Assembly: GCF_009852415.1 (NCBI RefSeq)
Contig: NZ_WOXS01000002.1
Coordinates: 7,418,001-7,482,000 of the forward strand
Direction: 5' to 3'
DNA from: Streptomyces sp. Tu 3180
GTDB lineage: Bacteria > Actinomycetota > Actinomycetes > Streptomycetales > Streptomycetaceae
Length of the DNA: 64,000 nucleotides
Each line of letters begins with the position of its first letter. The first letter of the stretch is position 1. Below are positions 26,318 to 34,328 of this stretch, piece by piece. A program made the translations under genes and the position numbers. The notes below the pieces were generated by a model. It did no database searches. It saw nothing but the letters and a program-made list of their open reading frames with translations, and was not told the DNA's origin.

Positions 26318-27498
26318 CGGACACCGCACTGACGGGTGCCGTGACATCGGACGCCGTGGCGACGGACCGGGACCCGTCCACCGTCGTGACCGTCACCGGC
26401 TACGGGGTGCTCAGCCCGGCCGGTGTCGGCGGCAAGGCGCTCGGCGAGGCCCTGCGGACCGGGACGCTGCCGCCCCGGGAGCAGGGGACCGCCGAGCCCG
26501 CCGGTGCGCCGGCCGGCGAGCCGCTGCCGCCGCTGCGCCTGCTGCCGGTACCGGACTTCGACCCGCGCGAGCACCTCGGGCGCAAGGGCCTGAGCAGCCT
26601 CAGCCGCACGGCCGTGCTCGGCATGACCGCCTGCGAGCTGGCCCTGCGCGCCCTGCCGGAGCCCGTGCCCGAGGAGCAGCGGTCCACCACCGGGGTGGTC
26701 CTGGGCACCAGCGCCGGCAGCGCCCGCGCGATCGGCGAGTTCTTCCGCGACACCTACGAGCAGGAGCGGCCGTACCTGGTCAGCCCGGCGCTCTTCCCGG
26801 GCATCCTGCTCAACCACGCCGCCAGCCAGGTCGCGATGCGCCACGGGTTCACCGGCGTCAACGCCTCCCTGGCCGGCGGCCGGATCTCCGGCCTGTCGGC
26901 GCTGCGGTACGCGCGCAACGCCCTGCTCACCGGCCAGGCCACCCGCGTGCTGGCCGGCGCCATGGAGGAGCTGAGCCCGCAGACCGCCTGGGCGTGGCAC
27001 CGGGCCGGAGCGCCCGCCGGGCACCCGGTCGGCGAGGGCGGCGCGGTGTTCGTCCTGGAACGCGGCACCGGCACCGGCCACGGGACGACGGCGGAACTGC
27101 TCGCGTGCGAGACCGGTTTCGCCCCGCCCGAGGACGGTCCCGGCGCGGTCGCCGAGGCGCTGGCCCGCTGTGTGACCGACGCCCTGACGGCCGGCGGCGC
27201 CGCGCCGGACGAGGTGGAGGTCGTGTCGGCCGGCGCCACCGCACTGCGGGGCTGGCCGGCGGTCGAGGCGCGGGGCCGCGGCCGTGCCCTGGACGGCTGC
27301 CGTCCCGTGGTGCTGCGGGCGCAGGACGTGCTGGGCGAGACCCACAGCGCGGGCGCGGCCCTTCAGCTGGCCGCCCTCCTCGGCTTCTGGGAGCAGGAGG
27401 CGGCGCCCGGACGGGCCCGCTGGGGTCTGGTGACGTCGGTCGGAGCGGACGGCTCGGTGGCGGCGGCGCTGCTGCGGCGACCGCCGACGGTCACCTGA
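26314..27498 (+). CDS. Ketosynthase-like chain-length factor (KS-beta, Cys-less)
   Basis: 394 residues with the ketosynthase fold (VVTVTGYGVLSPAG, LGTSAGSARAIGEF, GAMEELSPQTAW). The active-site Cys region aligns to GVNASLAGGRISGL, so Ser replaces Cys. The second His motif GHTMGA is replaced by GETHSA. It therefore cannot condense by itself and should act as the heterodimer partner that sets chain length. An N-terminal extension of about 20 Thr/Ala/Asp-rich residues precedes the fold. Translationally coupled to the KS gene by a 4-bp overlap. Confidence 0.9.
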   Translation: MTDTALTGAVTSDAVATDRDPSTVVTVTGYGVLSPAGVGGKALGEALRTGTLPPREQGTAEPAGAPAGEPLPPLRLLPVPDFDPREHLGRKGLSSLSRTAVLGMTACELALRALPEPVPEEQRSTTGVVLGTSAGSARAIGEFFRDTYEQERPYLVSPALFPGILLNHAASQVAMRHGFTGVNASLAGGRISGLSALRYARNALLTGQATRVLAGAMEELSPQTAWAWHRAGAPAGHPVGEGGAVFVLERGTGTGHGTTAELLACETGFAPPEDGPGAVAEALARCVTDALTAGGAAPDEVEVVSAGATALRGWPAVEARGRGRALDGCRPVVLRAQDVLGETHSAGAALQLAALLGFWEQEAAPGRARWGLVTSVGADGSVAAALLRRPPTVT

Positions 27499-28229
27499 GC
27501 GACGGGCCCCGGCCCGGCCGGCCGTACCGCCGCGGCGACGACCGTGGCGGTACGGCCGGCCCCCATTGCGGGCAGCGGCGGCCGGTCCGGGATCAGGGAC
27601 GCCGCCACCGCCTTGTTGACGGCGTCGACCCGGGAGACGGCACCGAGCTTGCGGTACACGTTGTGCAGGTGCCGCTTGACCGTGCCCTCGGTGACGCCGA
27701 GGGCCACCGCTATCTGACGGTTGCTCATCGCCGAGGCCACGCAGCCGAGTACCTCGCGCTCCCGTAACGAGAAGTCGGCCGCCGGCCGGGACGCGAGCGG
27801 CGACGCGACGGGGCGCGGGCCGTCCGGAGGCGACGGCGGCACGGCGGCGGACCGGCCGGCGCACACGGTGCCGATGGCGCGCAGCAGCTCGCCGCGGCCG
27901 ACGCCCTTGTGCAGGCACGCGCCGGCCCCGGCCGCGAGCAGTTCCCCGGTCTCGCGGGGGCAGTTGCGGGCGGACAGCACCAGGACCTGGGTGGCGGGAG
28001 CCGCCCGCCGGATCCTCCGTACCGTCTCGCCGCCCCGCCGACCGGTCATGCGCAGGTCGAGCAGGACGAGGTCGGGCCGCAGCACGCGCACGACCCGGAC
28101 CGCCTCGGTGCAGGAGGCCGCGTGCCCGACGACGGCGATCCCCGCCTGAGCGCCCAGCAGTTCGCTGAGTGCGTCACGGACCAGGCTGTGGTCGTCCGCT
28201 ATGACGATGCGTATCGATGGCGATGTCAT
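27363..28229 (-). CDS. Orphan NarL/FixJ-type response regulator (LuxR HTH)
   Basis: 288 residues from ATG 28229, which has AGGGGA upstream. The receiver domain (about residues 5-120) has acidic pair DD in IVIADDHS, phospho-acceptor Asp in LVLLDLRM, Ser in LVLSARN and Lys in CLHKGVG. The LuxR-type HTH follows (LREREVLGCVASAMSNRQIAVALGVTEGTVKRHLHNVYRKLG). No histidine kinase is adjacent. The C-terminal 70-odd residues are Ala/Arg/Pro-rich and run antisense into the last 136 bp of the Cys-less ketosynthase gene because no earlier stop is in frame. Confidence 0.88.
   Translation of the reverse strand: MTSPSIRIVIADDHSLVRDALSELLGAQAGIAVVGHAASCTEAVRVVRVLRPDLVLLDLRMTGRRGGETVRRIRRAAPATQVLVLSARNCPRETGELLAAGAGACLHKGVGRGELLRAIGTVCAGRSAAVPPSPPDGPRPVASPLASRPAADFSLREREVLGCVASAMSNRQIAVALGVTEGTVKRHLHNVYRKLGAVSRVDAVNKAVAASLIPDRPPLPAMGAGRTATVVAAAVRPAGPGPVAQVTVGGRRSSAAATEPSAPTDVTRPQRARPGAASCSQKPRRAAS
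27517..27560. terminator. Hairpin terminator after the ketosynthase operon, inside the regulator ORF
   Basis: Perfect 15-bp stem (27517-27531 with 27546-27560) with a 14-nt loop, 18 bp after the chain-length-factor stop. It overlaps the 3' coding part of the convergent response regulator. Confidence 0.7.
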
Positions 28230-28944
28230 GCAAGATCCCCTGATGATCGCGGTCTGACGTCTCAGGAGGAGCGGACGTCCACGCGGCAGCCGTGATCCGG
28301 CCGCCCACCCCCGTAAGTGGCCGCTCATCGTTCCCCCGCTCCGCCGTCTCCCGGGACGGACCGCCGCCGCGCGGGCCGGACGCCCGCGTCCCCGGTCCCC
28401 GACAACGTGGCTGACACCGTTGTCAGCGCCTCGTGACGCCGGTCCGGGACGGTCGGGCCCGAGTCGAGCGGACGGGCGTCGCGTGAGCGTGGTGGAACGT
28501 GAGGGTGCCGTGCTGTCCCGCCGGTCGTGACGGCCCGACGTCCGCTCCGCGCCGGGCGGCCGGCGCTCGGGCAGACACGCATGAGGCTCCTCGGAGTTCA
28601 GGCAGCCTGGTACCAGGACCGACCCTCATGACAGGACCTTCGGAAGCTAGCAAATCGGCCACCCGGCCTGTCAACACGTGCCTGGACGAGGTGACAAGGC
28701 TCACCCCGGTCCGGTCCCGCGCCCGGGTCCTCCCACCGCCCTTCACCTCGGGCACCGTCCGTGCCCGGCCCGCCGGTGACCGTCGGCGCGGTGATCGCGC
28801 GGTGCCGGGCCCGCCCGGCGTGACGAGGCACCTCGTGACCCCCCTGGGCGGAGCCCGCGGGTTCCGGTGGATCCCGGCGGCACCCCACGGCACACACCGT
28901 GGTGGTGGACGCGCGAGGGGCGGCACCGGTCCGGTCCGGCCGGT
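28230..28944. other. 715-bp gene-free region
   Basis: No ORF with credible family features on either strand. It holds the promoter of the response regulator at its left end. It contains two palindromes: GCTGACA-4 bp-TGTCAGC at 28410-28427, nested with GACAAC/GTTGTC at 28401-28424, and a perfect 12-bp CCTGGTACCAGG at 28606-28617. Both are candidate operators with unknown binders. Confidence 0.55.
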
Positions 28945-29688
28945 TCACGCCGGCTGCCAGATCCGGGACAGGGCCGCCGGGGTGAGTACCTCCCCGGGCG
29001 GGCCCTGGCCCACCAGCCGTCCGTCGCTGAGGAGCAGGCAGGCGTCCGCCGAGCGGGCGGCCTGAAGGTCGTGCGTGGCCTGGACGACGGTCGTGCCGTC
29101 GGCGACCAGGTCCGTCAGGAGGGTCGTGATCCGTTCCCGGGCCCCGGGGTCGAGCCCGGTGGTCGGCTCGTCCAGCAGCAGCAGGTCGGACTGCTGGGCG
29201 AGGCCCTGCGCGATCAGGACGCGCTGGCGTTGCCCACCGGACAGCTCGCCGAGCTGGCGGGCGGCCAGGTCGGCGACGCCCAGTCGCTCCATGGCGGAGT
29301 CGACCACCGCCCGGTCGTGCCGGGTCGGCCGCCGCCACAGCCCCCGCTCGCCCCAGCGGCCCATCTCCACCGTCTGCCGCGCCGTGAGGGGGAGCGCGTC
29401 GCCGACGGCGCCGCGCTGCGGAACGAAGGCCGGCGGACGACCCTCGGCGTACCGGAGCCGGCCCGATGTGGCGTCGATCACGCCGGCGAGGACACCGAGC
29501 AGGGTGGACTTCCCGCTCCCGTTCGGCCCGACGAGTGCCGTCATGGCCGACGCCGGTATGTCTGCGCTGAGTCGGCGGAGCACGGGTCTGCCCGGGTAGC
29601 CGGCGTCCAGGTCGGTGAAGCGGACGCGCCGGCCCGCCGTCCCGGTGCCGGGCGACTCGGAGCGATGTTTTTTGAACATGATTGTCAT
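28945..29688 (-). CDS. aztA: Zinc ABC transporter ATP-binding protein (AztA-like)
   Basis: 247 residues from ATG 29688, which has GAGGAG six bases upstream. Walker A is GPNGSGKST, Q-loop FVPQRGA, signature LSGGQRQRV, Walker B LLLLDEPTTGLD and the His switch ATHDLQ. It belongs to the metal-uptake ATPases. It diverges from the permease gene with only 14 bp between the two start codons, and a Zur-like palindrome covers its first codons. The aztA name rests on the aztB, aztC and aztD-like neighbours. Confidence 0.88.
   Translation of the reverse strand: MTIMFKKHRSESPGTGTAGRRVRFTDLDAGYPGRPVLRRLSADIPASAMTALVGPNGSGKSTLLGVLAGVIDATSGRLRYAEGRPPAFVPQRGAVGDALPLTARQTVEMGRWGERGLWRRPTRHDRAVVDSAMERLGVADLAARQLGELSGGQRQRVLIAQGLAQQSDLLLLDEPTTGLDPGARERITTLLTDLVADGTTVVQATHDLQAARSADACLLLSDGRLVGQGPPGEVLTPAALSRIWQPA
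29673..29687. promoter_or_regulatory. Zur-box-like palindrome
   Basis: On the minus strand it reads TGACAATCATGTTCA, an imperfect inverted repeat close to the Zur-type pattern TGAnAATnATTnTCA. It overlaps the ATPase start codon and lies 15 bp before the permease start, so one site could silence both directions when zinc is sufficient. Confidence 0.65.
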
Positions 29689-29702
29689 TGTAGGCTCCTC
29701 GC

Positions 29703-30599
29703 ATGGAATGGCTGACGGCCCCTTTCGAGGCGGCCTTTGTGCAACGGGCCCTGTGGGCCGGGATTCTGGTGTCGGCGATATGCGCCCTCGCGGGTACGTG
29801 GGTGGTGCTCAGGGGGATGGCCTTCCTCGGCGACGCCATGTCCCACGGTCTGCTGCCGGGCGTCGCGGTCGCCGCCCTGCTCGGGGGCAACCTGCTGGTG
29901 GGGGCGGTGGTGAGCGCGGCCGTCATGACCGCCGGCGTCACGGCGCTCAACCGCACCCCGAGGCTGTCCCAGGACACCGGCATCGGCCTGCTGTTCGTCG
30001 GGATGCTGTCCCTCGGCGTCATCATCGTGTCGCGCTCGCAGTCCTTCGCGGTGGACCTCACCGGGTTCCTCTTCGGCGACGTGCTCGCCGTGCGCGAGAG
30101 CGACCTGGTCCTCCTCGGAGCGGCGCTGCTGCTGGCACTGGCCGTCTCGGTGTTCGGTCACCGCGCCTTCCTGGCCCTGGCGTTCGACGAGCGCAAGGCC
30201 AGGACGCTCGGCCTGCGCCCCCGGCCGGCCCATGCCGTGCTGCTGGGGCTGCTGGCCCTGGCCATCGTCGCCTCCTTCCACATCGTGGGAACGCTGCTCG
30301 TCCTCGGCCTGCTCATCGCCCCGCCGGCGGCGGCCCTGCCCTGGGCGCGCGGCGTGAGCGGTGTCATGGCCCTGGCCGCGGTCCTCGGCGCGACCGCCAC
30401 CTTCGGCGGCCTGCTGCTCTCCTGGCATCTGGGCACCGCGGCCGGCGCGTCCGTCTCGGCCCTCGCGGTCAGCCTCTTCTTCCTGTCCCACCTGGCGTCC
30501 GGGTTCCGGCACCGCCGTCGTGCGCGCCGCGCCGGTCTCCCCGCCCGTGCCGCCGTGTTCACCGCGAACGCCCCCGCGACCCGACCGAACGAAACCTGA
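29703..30599 (+). CDS. aztB: Zinc ABC transporter permease (AztB-like, ABC-3 family)
   Basis: 298 residues, mostly hydrophobic with about eight or nine helices. ABC-3 family features are visible: AGTWVVLRGMAFLGDAMSHGLLPG near residues 30-55, the coupling region DERKARTLGLRP, and HIVGTLLVLGLLIAPPAAAL. A basic C-terminal tail follows (FRHRRRARRAG). It pairs with the divergent ATPase and the downstream solute-binding lipoprotein in zinc uptake. Confidence 0.9.
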   Translation: MEWLTAPFEAAFVQRALWAGILVSAICALAGTWVVLRGMAFLGDAMSHGLLPGVAVAALLGGNLLVGAVVSAAVMTAGVTALNRTPRLSQDTGIGLLFVGMLSLGVIIVSRSQSFAVDLTGFLFGDVLAVRESDLVLLGAALLLALAVSVFGHRAFLALAFDERKARTLGLRPRPAHAVLLGLLALAIVASFHIVGTLLVLGLLIAPPAAALPWARGVSGVMALAAVLGATATFGGLLLSWHLGTAAGASVSALAVSLFFLSHLASGFRHRRRARRAGLPARAAVFTANAPATRPNET

Positions 30600-30609
30600 G
30601 GCGATCTCC

Positions 30610-31848
30610 TTGTTCGTCCGAAGAAACGTCACATCCCTGGCTCCGGCACTCCTGTCCGTGGTCCTGCTGACCGCGGGCTGCGCGGGCCGGGACGACACCG
30701 AGTCCGGCCCCGGGGACCCTTCTTCCTCCGCCACCCCCCACGGTCACGTCGAGGGCGCCACCGAGGCGGCCGAGCAGCAGTCCCGGCTCCTCCTCGGTGA
30801 CCCCGGCACCGGCGAGACCCGGGTACTGGACCTGATCACCGGGAAGGTCCACGACACCGCGCGCAGAGCCGGCGTCACCCGGCTCACCACCGACGGCCGC
30901 TTCGGCTACTTCCACGGCGCGGACCGCACCCACGTCCTCGACGGCGGCGCGTGGACGGTCGACCACGGGGACCACGTGCACTACTACCGCGCGAAGATCC
31001 AGGAGGCCGGCGAACTCCCGGGCGGCACCGGCACGCGCGTCCGCAGCGACGCCGGCGTAACGGTGGTCACGGCGGCGGACGGGCGGGCCGGCGTCCACCT
31101 GCGCGCCGATCTGGAGAAAGGCGCGCCCGGCACCCCCGACCGGCTGCCGGGCAGCTACGCCGGGGCCGTCGTGCCGTACGCGGACCACCTGATCGCTCTC
31201 ACGCGCGACGGCGACGGCCCCGCGAGGGTCGTCGTGCTCGACCGGTCGGGCGAGCGCGTCGCCGCTCCGGAGTCCGAGTGCGAGGACCCCAGGGGCGACG
31301 CGGTCACCCGGCGGGGGATCGTCCTCGGCTGCGCCGACGGCGCCCTGCTCGTCCACGAGGACGACGGCGCCTTCACCGCCGAGAGGATCCCGTACGGCGA
31401 GGACGTGCCGAAGGCGGAGCGGGCCACGGAGTTCCGGCACCGCCCGGGCAGCACCACGCTCACCGCACGCGCGGGGAAGGACGCCGTCTGGGTCCTGGAC
31501 GTGACCGAGCGTGCCTGGACCCGGGTGGAGACCGGCCCTGTCGTCGCCGCCAACACCGCGGGCGAAGGCTCCCCGCTGCTCGTCCTGGAGACCGACGGGG
31601 CCCTGCACGGCTACGACATGTCCACCGGGAAGGAGACCGCGGTCACCGGCCCCCTGCTGAAGGACGTCCCGGAAGCCGCCACCGGCGGGACGGCGGCACC
31701 GGTGATCGAGGTCGACCGGAGCCGGGCCTACCTCAACGACCCGTCGGGCAGGCGCGTGTACGAGATCGACTACAACGACGACCTCCGCGTCGCCCGCACG
31801 TTCGACCTGGACGTCCGGCCGTCCCTGATGGCGGAGACGGGCCGATGA
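30610..31848 (+). CDS. AztD-like zinc chaperone, propeller lipoprotein (copy 1)
   Basis: 412 residues if the TTG at 30610 is used. That start keeps a complete lipoprotein signal (VRRNVTSLAPALL, then lipobox LTAGC near residue 23); later starts would remove it. The mature part is a beta-propeller type protein with repeated blade-like segments (VTRLTTDGRFGYFHG, VDHGDHVHYYRAK, YAGAVVPYADHLIALTRDG). A His-containing stretch HGHVEGATEAAEQQ near the mature N-terminus could bind metal. AztD proteins hand zinc to the AztC binding protein. The stop overlaps the next start by four bases. Confidence 0.78.
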   Translation: MFVRRNVTSLAPALLSVVLLTAGCAGRDDTESGPGDPSSSATPHGHVEGATEAAEQQSRLLLGDPGTGETRVLDLITGKVHDTARRAGVTRLTTDGRFGYFHGADRTHVLDGGAWTVDHGDHVHYYRAKIQEAGELPGGTGTRVRSDAGVTVVTAADGRAGVHLRADLEKGAPGTPDRLPGSYAGAVVPYADHLIALTRDGDGPARVVVLDRSGERVAAPESECEDPRGDAVTRRGIVLGCADGALLVHEDDGAFTAERIPYGEDVPKAERATEFRHRPGSTTLTARAGKDAVWVLDVTERAWTRVETGPVVAANTAGEGSPLLVLETDGALHGYDMSTGKETAVTGPLLKDVPEAATGGTAAPVIEVDRSRAYLNDPSGRRVYEIDYNDDLRVARTFDLDVRPSLMAETGR

Positions 31849-32804
31849 GCGCGCGGACGGGGGCAGTGCGGGTGCGCGCCCTGCTGCCGGCCCTGGTGAC
31901 CTCCTTCGTCGCCGCCGCCACGGCGACCGGCTGCGCGAGCGGCGACGAGCGGCCCCGGATCGTGGTGACGACCAACATCCTCGGCGACATCACCCGGGAG
32001 ATCGTCGGGGACGAGGCGGACGTCAGCGTGCTGATGAAACCCGGCACCGATCCGCACTCCTTCGGGCTGTCGGCCGTGCAGGCCGCCGAGCTGGAGAACG
32101 CGGACCTGGTCGTCCACAACGGGCTCGGGCTGGAGGAGAACGTACTGCGGCACGTGGAGGCGGCCCGTGAATCGGGTGTGGCCACCTTCGCGGCCGGCGA
32201 GGCGGCGGACCCGCTCACCTTCCACACCGGGGCCGAGGGCGGTCCCGCCGACGAGGCCGGAGAGCCCGACCCGCACTTCTGGACCGACCCCGACCGGGTG
32301 CGCAAGGCCGCCGGCCTGATCGCCGACCAGGTCGTCGAACACGTGGACGGCGTGCGCGAGAACACCGTCCGCGACAACGCCGAACGCTACGACGGACGAC
32401 TCGCCGACCTCACCGCCTGGATGGAGAAGTCCTTCGCGGCCATTCCCGAGGACCGGCGTGCCCTGGTGACCGATCACCACGTCTTCGGCTACCTGGCCGA
32501 CCGCTTCGGCTTCCGCGTGATCGGCGCGGTCATCCCCAGCGGCACGACCCTCGCCTCGCCCAGCTCCTCCGACCTGCGCTCCCTCACCCAGGCCATGGAG
32601 CAGGCCGGGGTGCGCACCGTCTTCGCCGACTCCTCCCAGCCCACCCGGCTGGCCGAGGTCCTGCGCCGGGAGACGGGCGGCGACGTGGACGTCGTCGCGC
32701 TGTACTCCGAGTCGCTGACCGGGAAGGGCGAGGGCGCCGGCACCTACCTGGAGATGATGCGCGCCAACACCACGGCCGTGGCCGAGGGCCTCACCGGCGA
32801 CTGA
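31845..32804 (+). CDS. aztC: Zinc ABC transporter substrate-binding lipoprotein (AztC-like)
   Basis: 319 residues. Signal with lipobox ATGCAS, then cluster A-I features: VVTTNILGDITREIVGD at the N-terminus, the metal-ligand His in GTDPHSFGLS, VHNGLGLEEN, the second ligand region EPDPHFWTDPDRV, the third in VTDHHVFGYLADRFGF, and VFADSSQPTRLAEVL near the end. This is the zinc/manganese receptor that delivers to the AztB permease. The usual long His-rich loop of ZnuA is absent, as in the Azt group, which uses AztD instead. Confidence 0.9.
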   Translation: MSARTGAVRVRALLPALVTSFVAAATATGCASGDERPRIVVTTNILGDITREIVGDEADVSVLMKPGTDPHSFGLSAVQAAELENADLVVHNGLGLEENVLRHVEAARESGVATFAAGEAADPLTFHTGAEGGPADEAGEPDPHFWTDPDRVRKAAGLIADQVVEHVDGVRENTVRDNAERYDGRLADLTAWMEKSFAAIPEDRRALVTDHHVFGYLADRFGFRVIGAVIPSGTTLASPSSSDLRSLTQAMEQAGVRTVFADSSQPTRLAEVLRRETGGDVDVVALYSESLTGKGEGAGTYLEMMRANTTAVAEGLTGD

Positions 32805-32894
32805 ACGAATCCACCCCGCGGCCCGGCGGACCGAACACCGGCCGCTCCACCCCCGAAACCCGCCCCCACCGGGGCCGGAGAGGAAGCACACACC

Positions 32895-34094
32895 ATGAAC
32901 AAGTCGACGCGCGCCAGAACGCTCACGGGCGCGGCCCTCGCCCTGGCGGCGTCCGTGGCGCTGACCGCCTGCGGCGGAAACGACGACGCCTCGTCCGAGG
33001 CCGAGCCGAAGCAGACGAAGAGCAGCAAGGCCGCCACGGTCGACAACCCGCTGGTCGCCACCTTCGACGGGGGCCTGTACGTCCTCGACGGCGAGACCCT
33101 GGAGCCGGCGAAGACGATCGAGCTGCCCGGCTTCAACCGGGTCAACCCGGCGGGCGACGAGGACCACGTCGTCGTCTCCACCGACACCGGCTTCCGCGTC
33201 TTCGACGCCGCCCGGCAGACCTTCACGGACACCGGGTTCGAGGGAGCCAAGCCCGGTCACGTCGTGCGGCACGCCGGCAGGACGGTCCTGTTCACCGACG
33301 GCACCGGTGAAGTGAACGTCCTCGACCCCGCCGAACTCGGCGACGGAACCAAGCCGCGGACCCGCACCTACACCTCCGCCGAGCCCCACCACGGTGTCGC
33401 CATCGAACTGGCCGACGGCGAACTCGTCACCACCCTGGGCACCGAGGAGAAGCGCACCGGCGCCCTCGTCCTGGACGAGGACAACAAGGAGATCGCACGC
33501 GCCGAGAACTGCCCGGGCGTGCACGGCGAGGCCGCCGCGAAGGGCGAGGTGGTCGCTCTCGGCTGCGAGGACGGCGTCCTGCTCTACAAGGACGGCGAGT
33601 TCACCAAGGTCGACGCCCCCGACGACTACGCCCGCACCGGCAACCAGGCGGGCAGCGACATCTCCCCGATCCTGCTGGGCGACTACAAGACCGACCCCGA
33701 GGCGGAACTGGAACGGCCCACCCGCATCTCGCTGATCGACACCCGCACCGCGAAGATGAAGCTGGTCGACCTCGGCACCAGCTACTCCTTCCGCTCCCTC
33801 GCCCGCGGCCCGCACGGCGAGGCACTCGTGCTCGGCACCGACGGCATGCTCCACGTCATCGACCCGGAGACCGGAAAGGTCGAGAGGAAGATCGACGCGG
33901 TGGGCGACTGGACGGAGCCCCTGGACTGGCAGCAGCCCCGGCCCACCCTCTTCGTCCGCGACCACACGGCGTACGTCTCCGAGCCGGGCAAGCGCCGACT
34001 GCACGCCTTCGACCTGGAATCGGGCGAGAAGCTGGCGTCCGTGACCCTGCCGAAGAGCACCAACGAACTGTCCGGCACGGTGGCCGGTCACTGA
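32895..34094 (+). CDS. aztD: AztD-like zinc chaperone, propeller lipoprotein (copy 2)
   Basis: 399 residues. Lipoprotein signal with lipobox LTACG near residue 26, then a propeller fold with blade motifs (ATFDGGLYVLDGETLEPAKTI, HHGVAIELADGELVTTLG, ALVLGTDGMLHVIDPETGKV). Clusters such as AEPHHG and CPGVHGEAA offer His/Cys ligands of the kind seen in AztD. It is 90 bp after aztC with its own GGAGAGG site. It is more regular and closer to the AztD pattern than copy 1. Confidence 0.85.
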   Translation: MNKSTRARTLTGAALALAASVALTACGGNDDASSEAEPKQTKSSKAATVDNPLVATFDGGLYVLDGETLEPAKTIELPGFNRVNPAGDEDHVVVSTDTGFRVFDAARQTFTDTGFEGAKPGHVVRHAGRTVLFTDGTGEVNVLDPAELGDGTKPRTRTYTSAEPHHGVAIELADGELVTTLGTEEKRTGALVLDEDNKEIARAENCPGVHGEAAAKGEVVALGCEDGVLLYKDGEFTKVDAPDDYARTGNQAGSDISPILLGDYKTDPEAELERPTRISLIDTRTAKMKLVDLGTSYSFRSLARGPHGEALVLGTDGMLHVIDPETGKVERKIDAVGDWTEPLDWQQPRPTLFVRDHTAYVSEPGKRRLHAFDLESGEKLASVTLPKSTNELSGTVAGH

Positions 34095-34118
34095 CCGGTC
34101 CTCTCCGCAGCGCTCCTC

Positions 34119-34157
34119 ACGGAACGCCCGCCGGCCCTCTGCCGGCGGGCGTTCCGT
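34119..34157. terminator. Bidirectional hairpin terminator
   Basis: Perfect 16-bp stem (34119-34134 with 34142-34157) and 7-nt loop, between the end of the azt operon and the convergent VOC gene. Confidence 0.88.
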
Positions 34158-34328
34158 GTCCTCCGCACCGGGGGACCACGCGAGCGCCGCGGAGGTCCGG
34201 CGTGCCCCTGGGCGCCGGCCGCGGAAGCCACCCACCGTCCGGCGGACCACGTGCACGGGCGCGTACGAGGACTCCACGCACCCCGCGCCGTACCGGGCCG
34301 ACGTCCGCCTCACCACACCGGCACGGTC

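Noticed and set aside
28499..29065. 188-codon ORF in the gene-free region
   Set aside because: Arg/Gly/Pro-rich, no ribosome site, overlaps the end of the zinc ATPase antisense.
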